Shown here: positions 51,152 through 59,850 of the stretch, piece after piece
How positions within the stretch are numbered: position 1 is the first letter of the stretch
How the letters are laid out: each line of letters starts with the position of its first letter
From: Winogradskyella psychrotolerans
Lineage (GTDB): Bacteria > Bacteroidota > Bacteroidia > Flavobacteriales > Flavobacteriaceae
DNA: 64,000 nt
NCBI RefSeq assembly: GCF_018860565.1
Contig: NZ_JAHKPS010000009.1
Location: 1-64,000, forward strand
Reading direction: 5' to 3'
Notes under the pieces: generated by a model
What the model was told of the DNA's origin: nothing
Seen by the model: only the letters and a program-made list of their open reading frames with translations
The model's database searches: none
Position numbers and translations under genes: made by a program

Positions 51152-51970
51152 TTATTTAACATTTAAAATCCAAGTCAAAGCTTTTTCTTTTGTTGCTCTA
51201 AAAATGGTATTGTGTTTTTCATTTGGTTCATCAGAATATTTCCACACTAAGTTCTTTGAGGCTTTATTCTCTAATGTTTTTGCAAGATTGTTGGTGTGTG
51301 GAGAAATGGTCTCGTTAGCAGAACCTGCAAACCAAAATCTTATTTTTTTGTTAGGTGTATTTTCTAAAAAAACTTTTGCTTTACGTACTAAATGACGGTT
51401 ATTCCACCATAAAGAGGGATCCATAGCGATATAAAAATCAAACGTATTTGGATTTAAAAGAAGGGTTTCTACAACAAAAAGTCCTGCTAATGATTCTCCA
51501 ATGATGCCCTTTTCTTCAGTTGTTCTATATTTTTTATTTATTTCAGGTACTAATTCTTCTAAAATAAATGCCCTATAATTTTTAGCTCCATCTGTTAATG
51601 GACAATATTGTTCATCTTCTTTTATTACAGAAGCGCCAGATAAATCTCTTCCTCTATCCGTATTTTCAATGCCAACAAGAATAATTGGAGGAATACTTTT
51701 ATTCTCAACAAGTTTAGCAATTGTGTTTGCTATGTGCGGAAAATCTTCTTGAACAATACCTCCATCTGGCATATACAAAACAGGAAAAGAATCATTAGTC
51801 GCTTTGTAATTTGGTGGTGTCCATATATTGATGACTCTGGTTTCGTTTACAAATTTTGATTCTATTTTGAAATCATCGTGTACTGGAACTGAGTCATTGT
51901 ATTGTGGTACATCATTCTTGCAACTTAACATAAGGATAGATAAAAACAAAAGGCAAGCTAAGTTTTTCAT
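51152..51970 (-). CDS. Lipoprotein esterase (Fes/IroE-like alpha/beta hydrolase)
   Basis: The protein has 272 aa with lipobox LMLSC (Cys about residue 17). The esterase D-like fold is shown by NIWTPPNYKATNDSFPVLYMPDGG, the nucleophile elbow GIIGESLAGLFVVETLL (GxSxxG), FYIAMDPSLWWNN with a conserved Asp and WWNN, and the late His in NEKHNTIF. Related proteins cleave siderophore trilactones or act on polysaccharide-linked esters. No siderophore receptor is nearby, so the substrate is unknown. Confidence 0.85.
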   Translation of the reverse strand: MKNLACLLFLSILMLSCKNDVPQYNDSVPVHDDFKIESKFVNETRVINIWTPPNYKATNDSFPVLYMPDGGIVQEDFPHIANTIAKLVENKSIPPIILVGIENTDRGRDLSGASVIKEDEQYCPLTDGAKNYRAFILEELVPEINKKYRTTEEKGIIGESLAGLFVVETLLLNPNTFDFYIAMDPSLWWNNRHLVRKAKVFLENTPNKKIRFWFAGSANETISPHTNNLAKTLENKASKNLVWKYSDEPNEKHNTIFRATKEKALTWILNVK

Positions 51971-52014
51971 ATTTGAATTTTTACTTTAAAATTTATGACT
52001 AAAAAAAAATGATT

Positions 52015-52692
52015 TTATAACTCAACGCTTTCACCTATATCTAAAAGCATCAAATCCTTATCCTTATCAAAAAATTTGCGTTTCGCAACTTCGTGATCAA
52101 TTTCTATATATCCAAAAGTATCAAAGTGATAACCTAAGATCTTATCACATTCTATAAAATCACTAGCAAGAATAGCGTCATCTATGCCCATTGTAAAGTT
52201 ATCTCCTATAGGCAATATGGCTAAATCTAATTTAGTTTGCATAGGAATGAGCTTCATATCCATAGTTAAAGCTGTATCTCCGGCAATATAAATGGTTTTG
52301 CGTTCTCCTTCAATAATAAATCCACCAGGTTGCCCACCATAACTACCATCTGGAAAAGACGACGTGTGAATAGCATTAACGTATTTAAGATTTCCAAATT
52401 CAAAATCCCAAGAACCACCATGATTCATCGGATGTCCTTCTAAATTTTTATTCTGATAATGTGTTACAATTTCATAATTAGAAACAATGATTGCTCCTGT
52501 ACGTTTAGCAATCGCTTCAACATCTAAAATATGATCTTGATGTGCGTGGGTCACTAAAATATAATCGGCTTTTAAGGCATCAATATCTATCGCAGATGCT
52601 TTTTCATTTCCGGAAATAAAAGGGTCGACTAAAATATTAATATCTTTAATTTGTATCCCTAATGCAGCATGACCGTAGAATGTAATTTTCAT
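52015..52692 (-). CDS. Metallo-beta-lactamase-fold hydrolase (UPF0173 type)
   Basis: This 225-aa cytoplasmic protein has the beta-lactamase-like fold. The zinc motif HAHQDH (HxHxDH) is complete, followed by NHGGSWDFEFG, TIYIAGDTALTMDM (Asp ligand) and LGYHFDTFGYIEID with a late His. The beginning KITFYGHAALGIQI matches the UPF0173 family. Substrate is unknown. It follows menA on the same strand (57 bp gap). Confidence 0.92.
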   Translation of the reverse strand: MKITFYGHAALGIQIKDINILVDPFISGNEKASAIDIDALKADYILVTHAHQDHILDVEAIAKRTGAIIVSNYEIVTHYQNKNLEGHPMNHGGSWDFEFGNLKYVNAIHTSSFPDGSYGGQPGGFIIEGERKTIYIAGDTALTMDMKLIPMQTKLDLAILPIGDNFTMGIDDAILASDFIECDKILGYHFDTFGYIEIDHEVAKRKFFDKDKDLMLLDIGESVEL

Positions 52693-52749
52693 GTTTTTAT
52701 TATTAATGTTATACAGTTTTGTAATTTAAAGCTGAAATATTCTTTAAAA

Positions 52750-53655
52750 TTAATACAAAATATAGCCAACTCCTAATAGCAGTGAAAACAGAAATGTAGA
52801 CAATGCCAAAACCTTTAATTGACTATCAAAATCATCAGGTTCTATGGCTGATTTTATTTTTTTAACATGAATTATTAACGGAATAAAAGCAAGTAAATAC
52901 ATAAAATTATAAGGTGCTACATAATATAATATTGAAAATATTACGGTAATTAACATGGCTCCTATGATAAGGATAAAGTGGTATTTTTTAGCTCGTGATA
53001 ATCCTAATTTAACAGCTAATGTAATTTTACCTGCATTGGTATCAGATTCTATGTCTCGCATGTTATTTAAATTTAATACACCAACGCTTAACAAGCCCAA
53101 TGCAATAGCTGGTAACGCAACTACATGATCTAAAACTTGCATATAAAGGACATAACTTCCAATGGTACTTATTAATCCAAAAAATATAAATACAAAAACA
53201 TCGCCAAGTGCACGGTAACCGTAAGGGGAATTTCCCATGGTATAATTTAAAGCGGCATAAACAGACAGTCCACCTAGAATTACAAATAAAATTATATAAA
53301 GAAAATTATTAGGCCCAAAAGCAACCCACAAAAGGGATAAAGTCAATATAATTACGACAATAACATTAAATCGTATGGCTTCAAACATTTCGTTTGGAGT
53401 AATGGCACCACTTTGTATGGCACGTTGTGGCCCAACACGCTCATCATTATCTGTTCCCTTTATTCCATCACCATAATCATTAGCTAAATTAGATAATATC
53501 TGTAAGCTTATAGTGGTTAGAATTGCAAAAAATAAAATCCAAGGATTAAAATGGCCATTGTAATAAGCAAAACAACTACCAAGAATAATTCCAGAGACAG
53601 AAAGTGGTAATGTTCTTAAGCGCATGGCTGAAAGCCACGGTTTAATTTTCTTCAT
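52750..53655 (-). CDS. menA: 1,4-Dihydroxy-2-naphthoate prenyltransferase
   Basis: This membrane enzyme attaches the isoprenoid chain to DHNA. It has 301 aa and about eight to nine transmembrane helices. The aspartate-rich polyprenyl-diphosphate motif is NDYGDGIKGTDND, followed by RVGPQRAIQSGAITP; the second Asp-rich loop is NMRDIESDTNAGKITLAVKLG. The opening PWLSAMRLRTLPLSVSGI is typical. It is directly downstream of menB (15 bp), which supports a menB-menA transcript. Confidence 0.95.
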   Translation of the reverse strand: MKKIKPWLSAMRLRTLPLSVSGIILGSCFAYYNGHFNPWILFFAILTTISLQILSNLANDYGDGIKGTDNDERVGPQRAIQSGAITPNEMFEAIRFNVIVVIILTLSLLWVAFGPNNFLYIILFVILGGLSVYAALNYTMGNSPYGYRALGDVFVFIFFGLISTIGSYVLYMQVLDHVVALPAIALGLLSVGVLNLNNMRDIESDTNAGKITLAVKLGLSRAKKYHFILIIGAMLITVIFSILYYVAPYNFMYLLAFIPLIIHVKKIKSAIEPDDFDSQLKVLALSTFLFSLLLGVGYILY

Positions 53656-53670
53656 TTAAGCTTGGTTAAA

Positions 53671-54519
53671 TTATGGAATCCATTTTTTAGGAAAATTAGG
53701 CTTCCTTTTCTCTAAAAAGGCGTCTCTTCCTTCTTTAGCTTCATCTGTCATATATGCTAATCGGGTCGCTTCTCCTGCAAATACTTGCTGACCAACCATT
53801 CCGTCATCTGTAAGATTCATTGCAAATTTTAGCATTTTTATAGATGTTGGTGACTTTGCTAATATTTCTTGAGCCCATTCGTAAGCTGTCGTTTCTAATT
53901 CTTCATGAGGAATAACCGCATTTACCATTCCCATATCAAAAGCTTCTTGAGCCGAATGGTTTCTTCCTAAGAAAAAGATTTCTCTTGCTTTTTTCTGACC
54001 GACCATTTTTGCCAAATATGCAGAACCATATCCTCCATCAAAACTAGTAACATCTGCGTCAGTTTGTTTAAAGATAGCATGTTCTTTACTGGCTAAAGTT
54101 AAATCGCAAACGACATGTAAACTATGACCTCCACCAACAGCCCAACCTGGTACAACAGCAATAACTGCTTTTGGCATAAAACGAATTAAGCGTTGCACTT
54201 CTAAGATGTTTAAACGATGGTAACCATCTTCTCCAACATATCCTTGGTGACCTCTGGCTTTTTGATCTCCACCCGAACAAAAACTCCAAATACCATCTTT
54301 GCTAGAAGGTCCTTCTGCACTCAATAGCACGACACCAATATTCACATCTTCACCTGCATCATAAAATGCATCATACAGTTCTGAAGTGGTTTTCGGACGA
54401 AATGCATTACGTATATCTGGCCTATTAAATGCAATTCTGGCAACGCCATTACATTTATGATAGGTTATATCTTCATAAGACTTGGCAACTTTCCAATCTA
54501 TATGGCTCATATTTATCAA
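53671..54519 (-). CDS. menB: 1,4-Dihydroxy-2-naphthoyl-CoA synthase
   Basis: This crotonase-fold enzyme closes the second naphthoquinone ring. It has 282 aa. The oxyanion-hole and CoA regions are FNRPDIRNAFRPKTTSELYDAF, FCSGGDQKARGHQGYVG and AVVPGWAVGGGHSLHVVCDLTLAS; VTSFDGGYGSAYLAKMVG and EATRLAYMTDEAKEGRDAFLEKRKPNF are specific to MenB. It starts the menB-menA unit with a clear -7 element upstream. Confidence 0.96.
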   Translation of the reverse strand: MINMSHIDWKVAKSYEDITYHKCNGVARIAFNRPDIRNAFRPKTTSELYDAFYDAGEDVNIGVVLLSAEGPSSKDGIWSFCSGGDQKARGHQGYVGEDGYHRLNILEVQRLIRFMPKAVIAVVPGWAVGGGHSLHVVCDLTLASKEHAIFKQTDADVTSFDGGYGSAYLAKMVGQKKAREIFFLGRNHSAQEAFDMGMVNAVIPHEELETTAYEWAQEILAKSPTSIKMLKFAMNLTDDGMVGQQVFAGEATRLAYMTDEAKEGRDAFLEKRKPNFPKKWIP

Positions 54520-54530
54520 TATTTTAAGCG

Positions 54531-54538
54531 CAAAAGTA
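54531..54538 (-). promoter_or_regulatory. Candidate -7 promoter element for menB-menA
   Basis: On the minus strand TACTTTTG fits TAnnTTTG and ends 11 bases before the menB start codon at 54519. It faces the plus-strand promoter at 54599. Confidence 0.45.
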
Positions 54539-54598
54539 AGAAATTAATAATAATACGCTAAACTCTATTTTTTACTTTATTTTATTATGCAAGCATAG

Positions 54599-54606
54599 TA
54601 TATTTG
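54599..54606 (+). promoter_or_regulatory. Candidate -7 promoter element for the 54628 gene
   Basis: TATATTTG fits TAnnTTTG, 21 bases before the ATG at 54628, with T-rich sequence about 20 bases upstream as a possible -33 region. Confidence 0.5.
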
Positions 54607-54627
54607 CAGATATATTATTAATTTACA

Positions 54628-55053
54628 ATGCATTATAATCCCAACATATATAATAAACCATTTGAGACCTATAAAATAAAATTAGGAACTGTATATTTTT
54701 ACGAACATTTTCTGCTAGCAGAGTTTAACGAAGGTGTAGATGTAACTTTTAGAAACTTTGATGAACTTGCCTTTCTAGTGAAAACACATTATGAGGATAA
54801 ACCTATTGGTTTTATTAGTAATAGAATAAATTCATATTCAATTAATGTTAATGATGCTAAAAATTTCAACGACACCTTCAGCAACCTAAAAGCTTTTGCT
54901 ACAATAAGTTATAGTAATTTAACTGAACGTATTATTGAGATTGAAAATCACTTTTTTAAATTCAACAGAAAAGTGTTTAACGATTTTAATACCGCTATAA
55001 ATTGGGTTGAAGACACCTTGTCTCTAGAAGATCCCGATTCTTACAATAAGTGA
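54628..55053 (+). CDS. Hypothetical protein, SpoIIAA/STAS-like fold
   Basis: This 141-aa protein shows an alternating strand-helix pattern (KIKLGTVYFYEHFLLAEFNEGVDVTF, FDELAFLVKTHYEDKPIGFISNRINSYSINV, LKAFATISYSNLTERIIEIE, AINWVED) that resembles STAS/SpoIIAA-like proteins common in flavobacteria. No phosphoacceptor Ser is evident. It is flanked by convergent cvfB with a 13-bp overlap of the 3' ends. Function is not known. Confidence 0.7.
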   Translation: MHYNPNIYNKPFETYKIKLGTVYFYEHFLLAEFNEGVDVTFRNFDELAFLVKTHYEDKPIGFISNRINSYSINVNDAKNFNDTFSNLKAFATISYSNLTERIIEIENHFFKFNRKVFNDFNTAINWVEDTLSLEDPDSYNK

Positions 55054-55871
55054 ATACCGTCTTCTTTTATTTCTATTTGACGCTCTTTGTATAACGAACC
55101 TATTGCTTTTTTAAAGCTTTTCTTACTCATTTGAAGCTGATCCTTAATGTCTTCAGGGTTAGATTTATCATGAAGTGGTATAAAGCCACCATTATCATGT
55201 AATTCATTTAAAATATACTCTGCATTTGGTTCTATATTCCTATAACCTATTTGATTTAATGAAATATCTAACTTGTTATCTGGTCGTACTTTTTTTACTA
55301 AACCTTTAAGTCGGTCACCAACACTAATATCTTTATAAATATCATCCTTAAAGACTAAGCCTAAGTGTTTTTTATTGACAATGACATTCATGCCTAACTC
55401 TGATGGATGTGAAACAATTAAATCTACTTCATCAAACTGTGCAACTGTTAATTCTTTATTATCTAAAAACCGATTAGTTTTACTCGATGCCACTAAACGT
55501 TCAGACTCGTCATCTAAATAACAATGTACCAAATACCAACCACCTGCTTTCATTTTAAAGGCTTGCTCTCTAAAAGGACAAAACAATTCCTTTACCAGTC
55601 CCCAATCTAAAAAGGCACCATAATCTGTAACTTGATTACAACGCAGCAAGGCAAAGTCATCCTTTTTAATATAAGGATGATCTGTGGTTGCAACTGGTCG
55701 TTCTTCATTGTCTAAATAAACAAAAACTTCAATTTTATCACCAATTTCAAATACTTTTGGTACATACCTATTAGGTAACAGGACTTCACCTTCTGCTCCA
55801 TCACCCAAAAATAAGCCTGGTTCAGTATCTCTTAAAATTTCTAATGTATTGTATTCGCCTAAATTTATCAT
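55041..55871 (-). CDS. cvfB: CvfB-like S1 RNA-binding protein
   Basis: This 276-aa protein has S1-type OB folds in tandem (about residues 1-62, 70-135 and 140-205): GAEGEVLLPNRYVPKVFEIGDKIEVFVY, VTDYGAFLDWGLVKELFCPF, SVGDRLKGLVKKVRPDNKLDISL. A C-terminal winged-helix-like part follows (NGGFIPLHDKSNPEDIKDQLQMSKKSFKKAIGSLYKERQIEI). Homologues affect virulence factor expression in Staphylococcus via RNA binding. The promoter element lies four bases before the ATG. Confidence 0.9.
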   Translation of the reverse strand: MINLGEYNTLEILRDTEPGLFLGDGAEGEVLLPNRYVPKVFEIGDKIEVFVYLDNEERPVATTDHPYIKKDDFALLRCNQVTDYGAFLDWGLVKELFCPFREQAFKMKAGGWYLVHCYLDDESERLVASSKTNRFLDNKELTVAQFDEVDLIVSHPSELGMNVIVNKKHLGLVFKDDIYKDISVGDRLKGLVKKVRPDNKLDISLNQIGYRNIEPNAEYILNELHDNGGFIPLHDKSNPEDIKDQLQMSKKSFKKAIGSLYKERQIEIKEDGIHLL

Positions 55872-55875
55872 GTTG

Positions 55876-55883
55876 CAAAGATA
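55876..55883 (-). promoter_or_regulatory. Candidate -7 promoter element for cvfB (leaderless)
   Basis: On the minus strand TATCTTTG fits TAnnTTTG and is separated from ATG 55871 by only four bases, so transcription should start at or within the first codons. Confidence 0.5.
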
Positions 55884-55898
55884 TTCATATTAATATAA

Positions 55899-55937
55899 AG
55901 AAAAAGCGCTATAATTATTTAATTATAACGCTTCTTT
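55899..55937 (-). terminator. Rho-independent terminator of the DUF2853 gene
   Basis: On the minus strand GCGTTATAATT and AATTATAGCGC form a stem with one G:U pair and a 4-base loop, then TTTTTCTTT. Confidence 0.75.
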
Positions 55938-55957
55938 ATACTTTAAAAAGTTAGCTA

Positions 55958-56296
55958 TTAGTAAACAGACTCTTTTTTGAAATGCTTACATAATAAATAA
56001 TAAACTACAGCTCTATATTTAGATCTATTAGATCTTCCATATGTTTCCATTACAGCATCAATTCCTTTATCTAAATCAGCTCCATCTTTTAATCCTAATT
56101 TCTTGATTAAATAGTTATTTTTCACTGTCGCTAATTCTTTTTCATCTGAACCAGAAACGGTAGAAGAATCTGCATTATAAATAGATGGACCTAAACCAAC
56201 AGTTACTTTTGTTAATAAATCCATATCAGCATCAACACCACATTTATCTTTTAAATCTGCCGCGTATTTTACAATTAAATCATCTCTTTTACTCAT
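55958..56296 (-). CDS. DUF2853 family protein
   Basis: This small 112-aa helical protein starts MSKRDDLIVKYAADLKDKCG and contains DLLTKVTVGLGPSIYNADSSTVSGSDEKELATVKNNYLIKKLGL and YGRSNRSKYRAVVYYLLCKHF, which match the DUF2853 pattern. Structures of the family show a helical bundle, and function is unknown. It is its own transcription unit between menD and cvfB. Confidence 0.85.
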   Translation of the reverse strand: MSKRDDLIVKYAADLKDKCGVDADMDLLTKVTVGLGPSIYNADSSTVSGSDEKELATVKNNYLIKKLGLKDGADLDKGIDAVMETYGRSNRSKYRAVVYYLLCKHFKKESVY

Positions 56297-56404
56297 GTTA
56301 CACTATGTTTTTAAGTTAAATAAATAAGTTTTCCTAAAGGTAAGTATTTTTTAGAAACACTTAAAATGAAAAAGTCACATCTTAACTTTAATTTAATCCT
56401 TAAT

Positions 56405-58165
56405 TTACTCGATAAACTTAAAATAATCTAATAGAATTTGATCATTAACACGAGAGTTTGTAAAGACTTCTAATAATTTAGGTTGCTTAGAAATAGCATA
56501 AAATGATTTTAAATTTTCTTCTAAAGACACTTCGTCTGAAGCCATATGATATTCAAAACCATACATTTCGCATAAGTGTTTTGCGTTTAAACCATGTTTA
56601 GTTTCAAAATAAGTGTCAAAATTCTCTGTGTTTTTATGACCTGGAAGAATTCTAAAAATGCCACCACCTTGGTTATTCACCACTATAATTCTAAATGTTT
56701 TGGGTATATAATTATTCCAAAGTGCATTACTATCGTAAAAGAAACTTAAATCTCCCGTTACAAATGTTGTTCGCTTTTCGGTAGCAACTGCGGCACCTAT
56801 AGCTGTACTTGTACTACCATCTATACCACTTGTTCCTCTATTACAAAATACATCGACACTTTTTTGTATTTGAAATAATTGGGCATAACGAATTGCAGAG
56901 CTATTTCCTACGTGTAATTGACTTTGTTTTGGTACACTTTTTACAATTGAGTTAAAAACCGTAAAGTCAGAAAATGGTAGTGTACTTAAATACGTTTCTT
57001 GTAGCTTTCTTCGCTTTTGACGCAACCCAAGCCAAGTCGATTTATAAGTACTTTTTGTATGATGTGTTACTTGTGGTAAAAACGCAGCTAAAAATGCATT
57101 TGGGCTTAATTTAATATGTTTTTCTAAACAGAAAAAAGTATCATTTGCTCTAGACAAGCCAACATGCCAATGATGTTCTGGCTTATAGGTTCTTAAAAAT
57201 ATTTTTATCTTTTTTGAAACAATTAAGCCACCTATAGTAACCAAGATATCTGGCTGAAGATTTTTAAAACCATCATCATCTAAAGGTGCTATCATTTTAT
57301 CTATTCCTGGGAAAAAATCAGGATGATGTAAATTAGATGTCGTTTCTGTAAATACAATGATACTATCATCGTCTGCAATTTCTTGTATCCATTTTTCTTC
57401 AATAGAATTGGGCTGCAAGACACCTACTAAAATCATTTTTCGCTTAGCGTTATGCCAAACATCTACTAAACTCTTAATTTCAAATTCGTCTACTTTATCT
57501 ATTCTTGTTTGAATTTTGAAAGGCTTTGGATTTATAGATAACTCATCTACAATATCATATAGAGGTTCGTCAAATGGAATATTAATATGAACAGGACCTG
57601 AATCTAACTTAGACATTGTTAATGCATCATGAATTTCAGATTCATTATACGTCTGAATATCTTTCTGTAGCCCTAAAAATCGTTCTAATTTATTCTCAAT
57701 ATTTTTAAAAATACGCAATTCATTTTCTGGAAGGGTATTATCTGTCTTTTTTAAATCGAGTTTTAAATTGGCACTATATAAAACATGTTCTCCATAAACT
57801 CGTTTCTGTTTTATAGTTTGTCCATCTCCAATATCTATCAAATGTTTTGGTCTGTCTGCAGACAAAACCACTAATGGGATATTACTATAATACGCTTCTG
57901 CAATTGCAGGATAATAATTTAATAAGGCACTTCCAGATGTACAAACTATAGCAACAGGTTTTTGTAATTTCTGAGCAATACCTAAAGCAAAAAATGCTGC
58001 GCAACGCTCATCTACAATACTATAACAGTTAAAAAAATCATCGTGAGTAAAACCAATGGTTAAAGGGGCGTTTCTACTGCCTGGAGAAATAACTATGTGT
58101 TTTATATTATGCGTTTTGCATAAAGTAACTATAGTTTGGGACAAAGGTATTTTTGAGTACTTCAT
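56405..58165 (-). CDS. menD: SEPHCHC synthase
   Basis: This ThDP enzyme condenses isochorismate with 2-oxoglutarate, the committed step to menaquinone. It has 586 aa. The N-terminal pyrimidine-binding domain begins SQTIVTLCKTHNIKHIVISPGSRNAPLTIGF and includes VDERCAAFFALGIAQKLQKPVAIVCTSGSALLNYYPAIAEA with the conserved Glu. The C-terminal ThDP/Mg motif is FVTGDLSFFYDSNALWNN ending VVNNQGGGIF. It is downstream of menF (85 bp). Confidence 0.96.
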   Translation of the reverse strand: MKYSKIPLSQTIVTLCKTHNIKHIVISPGSRNAPLTIGFTHDDFFNCYSIVDERCAAFFALGIAQKLQKPVAIVCTSGSALLNYYPAIAEAYYSNIPLVVLSADRPKHLIDIGDGQTIKQKRVYGEHVLYSANLKLDLKKTDNTLPENELRIFKNIENKLERFLGLQKDIQTYNESEIHDALTMSKLDSGPVHINIPFDEPLYDIVDELSINPKPFKIQTRIDKVDEFEIKSLVDVWHNAKRKMILVGVLQPNSIEEKWIQEIADDDSIIVFTETTSNLHHPDFFPGIDKMIAPLDDDGFKNLQPDILVTIGGLIVSKKIKIFLRTYKPEHHWHVGLSRANDTFFCLEKHIKLSPNAFLAAFLPQVTHHTKSTYKSTWLGLRQKRRKLQETYLSTLPFSDFTVFNSIVKSVPKQSQLHVGNSSAIRYAQLFQIQKSVDVFCNRGTSGIDGSTSTAIGAAVATEKRTTFVTGDLSFFYDSNALWNNYIPKTFRIIVVNNQGGGIFRILPGHKNTENFDTYFETKHGLNAKHLCEMYGFEYHMASDEVSLEENLKSFYAISKQPKLLEVFTNSRVNDQILLDYFKFIE

Positions 58166-58249
58166 ATAAATACAAAATTACCTAATAAAAGGAGATAATG
58201 AAATAGAGCTTCAACTAAAAATATAACTAATAACGATTACATTCTACAC

Positions 58250-59368
58250 TTAATTAAGTACCGTATTTATTGTAGCTGTTTTATTCACAGTTTCTTCCCA
58301 TTCGTTCTCTGGGTTAGAAGCTTTGGTAATACCTCCACCTACATAAATATTTGCTTTGGCATCTTTGAGTTGCATACAGCGTAAATTTACATAGAAATTA
58401 GATTGTGTTTTTACAACTGCATAAGCGTTATTCTCTACGTTACGTCTATTAGTGTTCCTAGTTTTGCTTTGTTTTAGGTTTAATTCGCCTAAAAAACCAG
58501 TGTAATATTCTCTATTATAGTTTTCATGATTAAGAATAAAATCTTTTGCCTTAGCCTTAGAGAACCCACAAACTGCTGGAGTTGGATGCAAGGCTTCGAT
58601 TATAGCTTTTAAATCTGCATCGCCTTTTAAAACACTGATGATTCTCGTTTTAAGATGTAACAAGTTTCCGGCTCTTACGGTATCTACTTCTGATACATTA
58701 ATGTTTGACGTATATGGTTTTAATTGTTCAGTTATAAAATCCGTTACAATTTGCTGCTCTTCAAACTCTTTGTTTGTCCAAGTTACCACTGACTGGCTTT
58801 GATAAGGCTGTGTTCCTGCTAAAGAAATGGTGGTGAGTCGTTTGCCTTCAACTTTTAATAATAACTCTGGCGTAGCTCCAATCCATAGTCCTACCTTAGG
58901 ATGATACCAACAGTACACCATCGCATTTGAATAGGTATTAAAAAGGCGTTTAAAAATGGTTAATGGATTCGTATCTTGAAGTGGTTTTGTTTGGCAGCGT
59001 GATAATACCACTTTTTGTAAATCGTTATTTTTAATACTTTGGATACCTTTCGAAACTAAATCGATATGTTGAATTCTCTCAGTTTCACTTTGAGTGATTG
59101 CGGTAGGTTCAAAATCTTCAACATCTAAACTATCCGTCGTTATTTCAGAATATAAACAGCGTTCTTTTGGAAAAAGAATACTGTTTTGTTTAAGATCAAA
59201 AGGAGCAAATAAAAATCCACTCTCAGTAAATGTTTCCGATTTATGAACAGTATCATCTTCTTGCAACCAAGATTTAATGATTGAATTAATTGGTCTACTA
59301 TAAACTACAAAAGGTAAATTGTTTTTGTATTGCTGCTCTAGAGCATCAAAAAAGGACATCGCATCCAT
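58250..59368 (-). CDS. menF: Isochorismate synthase
   Basis: This enzyme converts chorismate to isochorismate. It has 372 aa. The chorismate-binding core contains LQKVVLSRCQTK, WYHPKVGLWIGATPELLLKV, LAGTQPYQ, HLKTRIISVLKGDADLKAIIEALHPTPAVCGFSKAKA and YYTGFLGEL, ending with IYVGGGITKASNPENEWEETVNK (Mg-binding Glu residues). A siderophore role (EntC) is less likely because menD follows. It starts 3 bp after the thioesterase stop. Confidence 0.95.
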   Translation of the reverse strand: MDAMSFFDALEQQYKNNLPFVVYSRPINSIIKSWLQEDDTVHKSETFTESGFLFAPFDLKQNSILFPKERCLYSEITTDSLDVEDFEPTAITQSETERIQHIDLVSKGIQSIKNNDLQKVVLSRCQTKPLQDTNPLTIFKRLFNTYSNAMVYCWYHPKVGLWIGATPELLLKVEGKRLTTISLAGTQPYQSQSVVTWTNKEFEEQQIVTDFITEQLKPYTSNINVSEVDTVRAGNLLHLKTRIISVLKGDADLKAIIEALHPTPAVCGFSKAKAKDFILNHENYNREYYTGFLGELNLKQSKTRNTNRRNVENNAYAVVKTQSNFYVNLRCMQLKDAKANIYVGGGITKASNPENEWEETVNKTATINTVLN

Positions 59369-59371
59369 TAC

Positions 59372-59797
59372 TTATTTCTTTTTTGGAAGTGAAATGGTAG
59401 ATAATCTACATATTGAGATAAGATTATCGGCTTCGTCTGTCACTCTAATATCTAGCAGTTGTGTGGTACGTCCTTTATGCAAAAAAGTCGCTTTAGCATA
59501 GATATAACCTTTGGTTACACTTTTTAGATGATTCGCTGTAATTTCTAAACCCCGAACAAACATATTCTCGGTATCTATAAAAATATGCGATGCAAAACTA
59601 CCAACACTTTCTGCTAAAGCTGCTGTCGCTCCTCCGTGTAATACTCCATCTGGTTGGTATACTTTGGATGTTACAGGCATTTTGGCCACTAAAAAATCAT
59701 CTCCAAAGTCCACCATTTCAATATCTAAGGTTTCCATTAAGGTGTTTTTGCTTGCTGCATTTGCTTTGGCTAGGAAATCCTCTTTAGTCATTTGCAT
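59372..59797 (-). CDS. Hotdog thioesterase (candidate DHNA-CoA thioesterase)
   Basis: This 141-aa protein has the PaaI/YdiI-type hotdog fold: VYQPDGVLHGGATAALAESVGSFAS (catalytic Glu in AALAES; HGG motif), VRGLEITANHLKSVTKGYIYAKATFLHKGRTTQLLDIRV. In menaquinone synthesis the DHNA-CoA thioesterase is of exactly this family (MenI/YdiI), and here it heads the menF-menD unit. The assignment rests on operon context, and other acyl-CoA substrates are possible. Confidence 0.85.
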   Translation of the reverse strand: MQMTKEDFLAKANAASKNTLMETLDIEMVDFGDDFLVAKMPVTSKVYQPDGVLHGGATAALAESVGSFASHIFIDTENMFVRGLEITANHLKSVTKGYIYAKATFLHKGRTTQLLDIRVTDEADNLISICRLSTISLPKKK

Positions 59798-59824
59798 ATA
59801 AAAATAGTATTTTTGAATCGATTA

Positions 59825-59832
59825 CAAAGATA
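59825..59832 (-). promoter_or_regulatory. Candidate -7 promoter element for thioesterase-menF-menD
   Basis: On the minus strand TATCTTTG fits TAnnTTTG and lies 27 bases before the thioesterase start. It is the likely promoter of the operon. The divergent hydrolase gene starts at 59851. Confidence 0.45.
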
Positions 59833-59850
59833 CAGAAACCGCCTAGAAAA

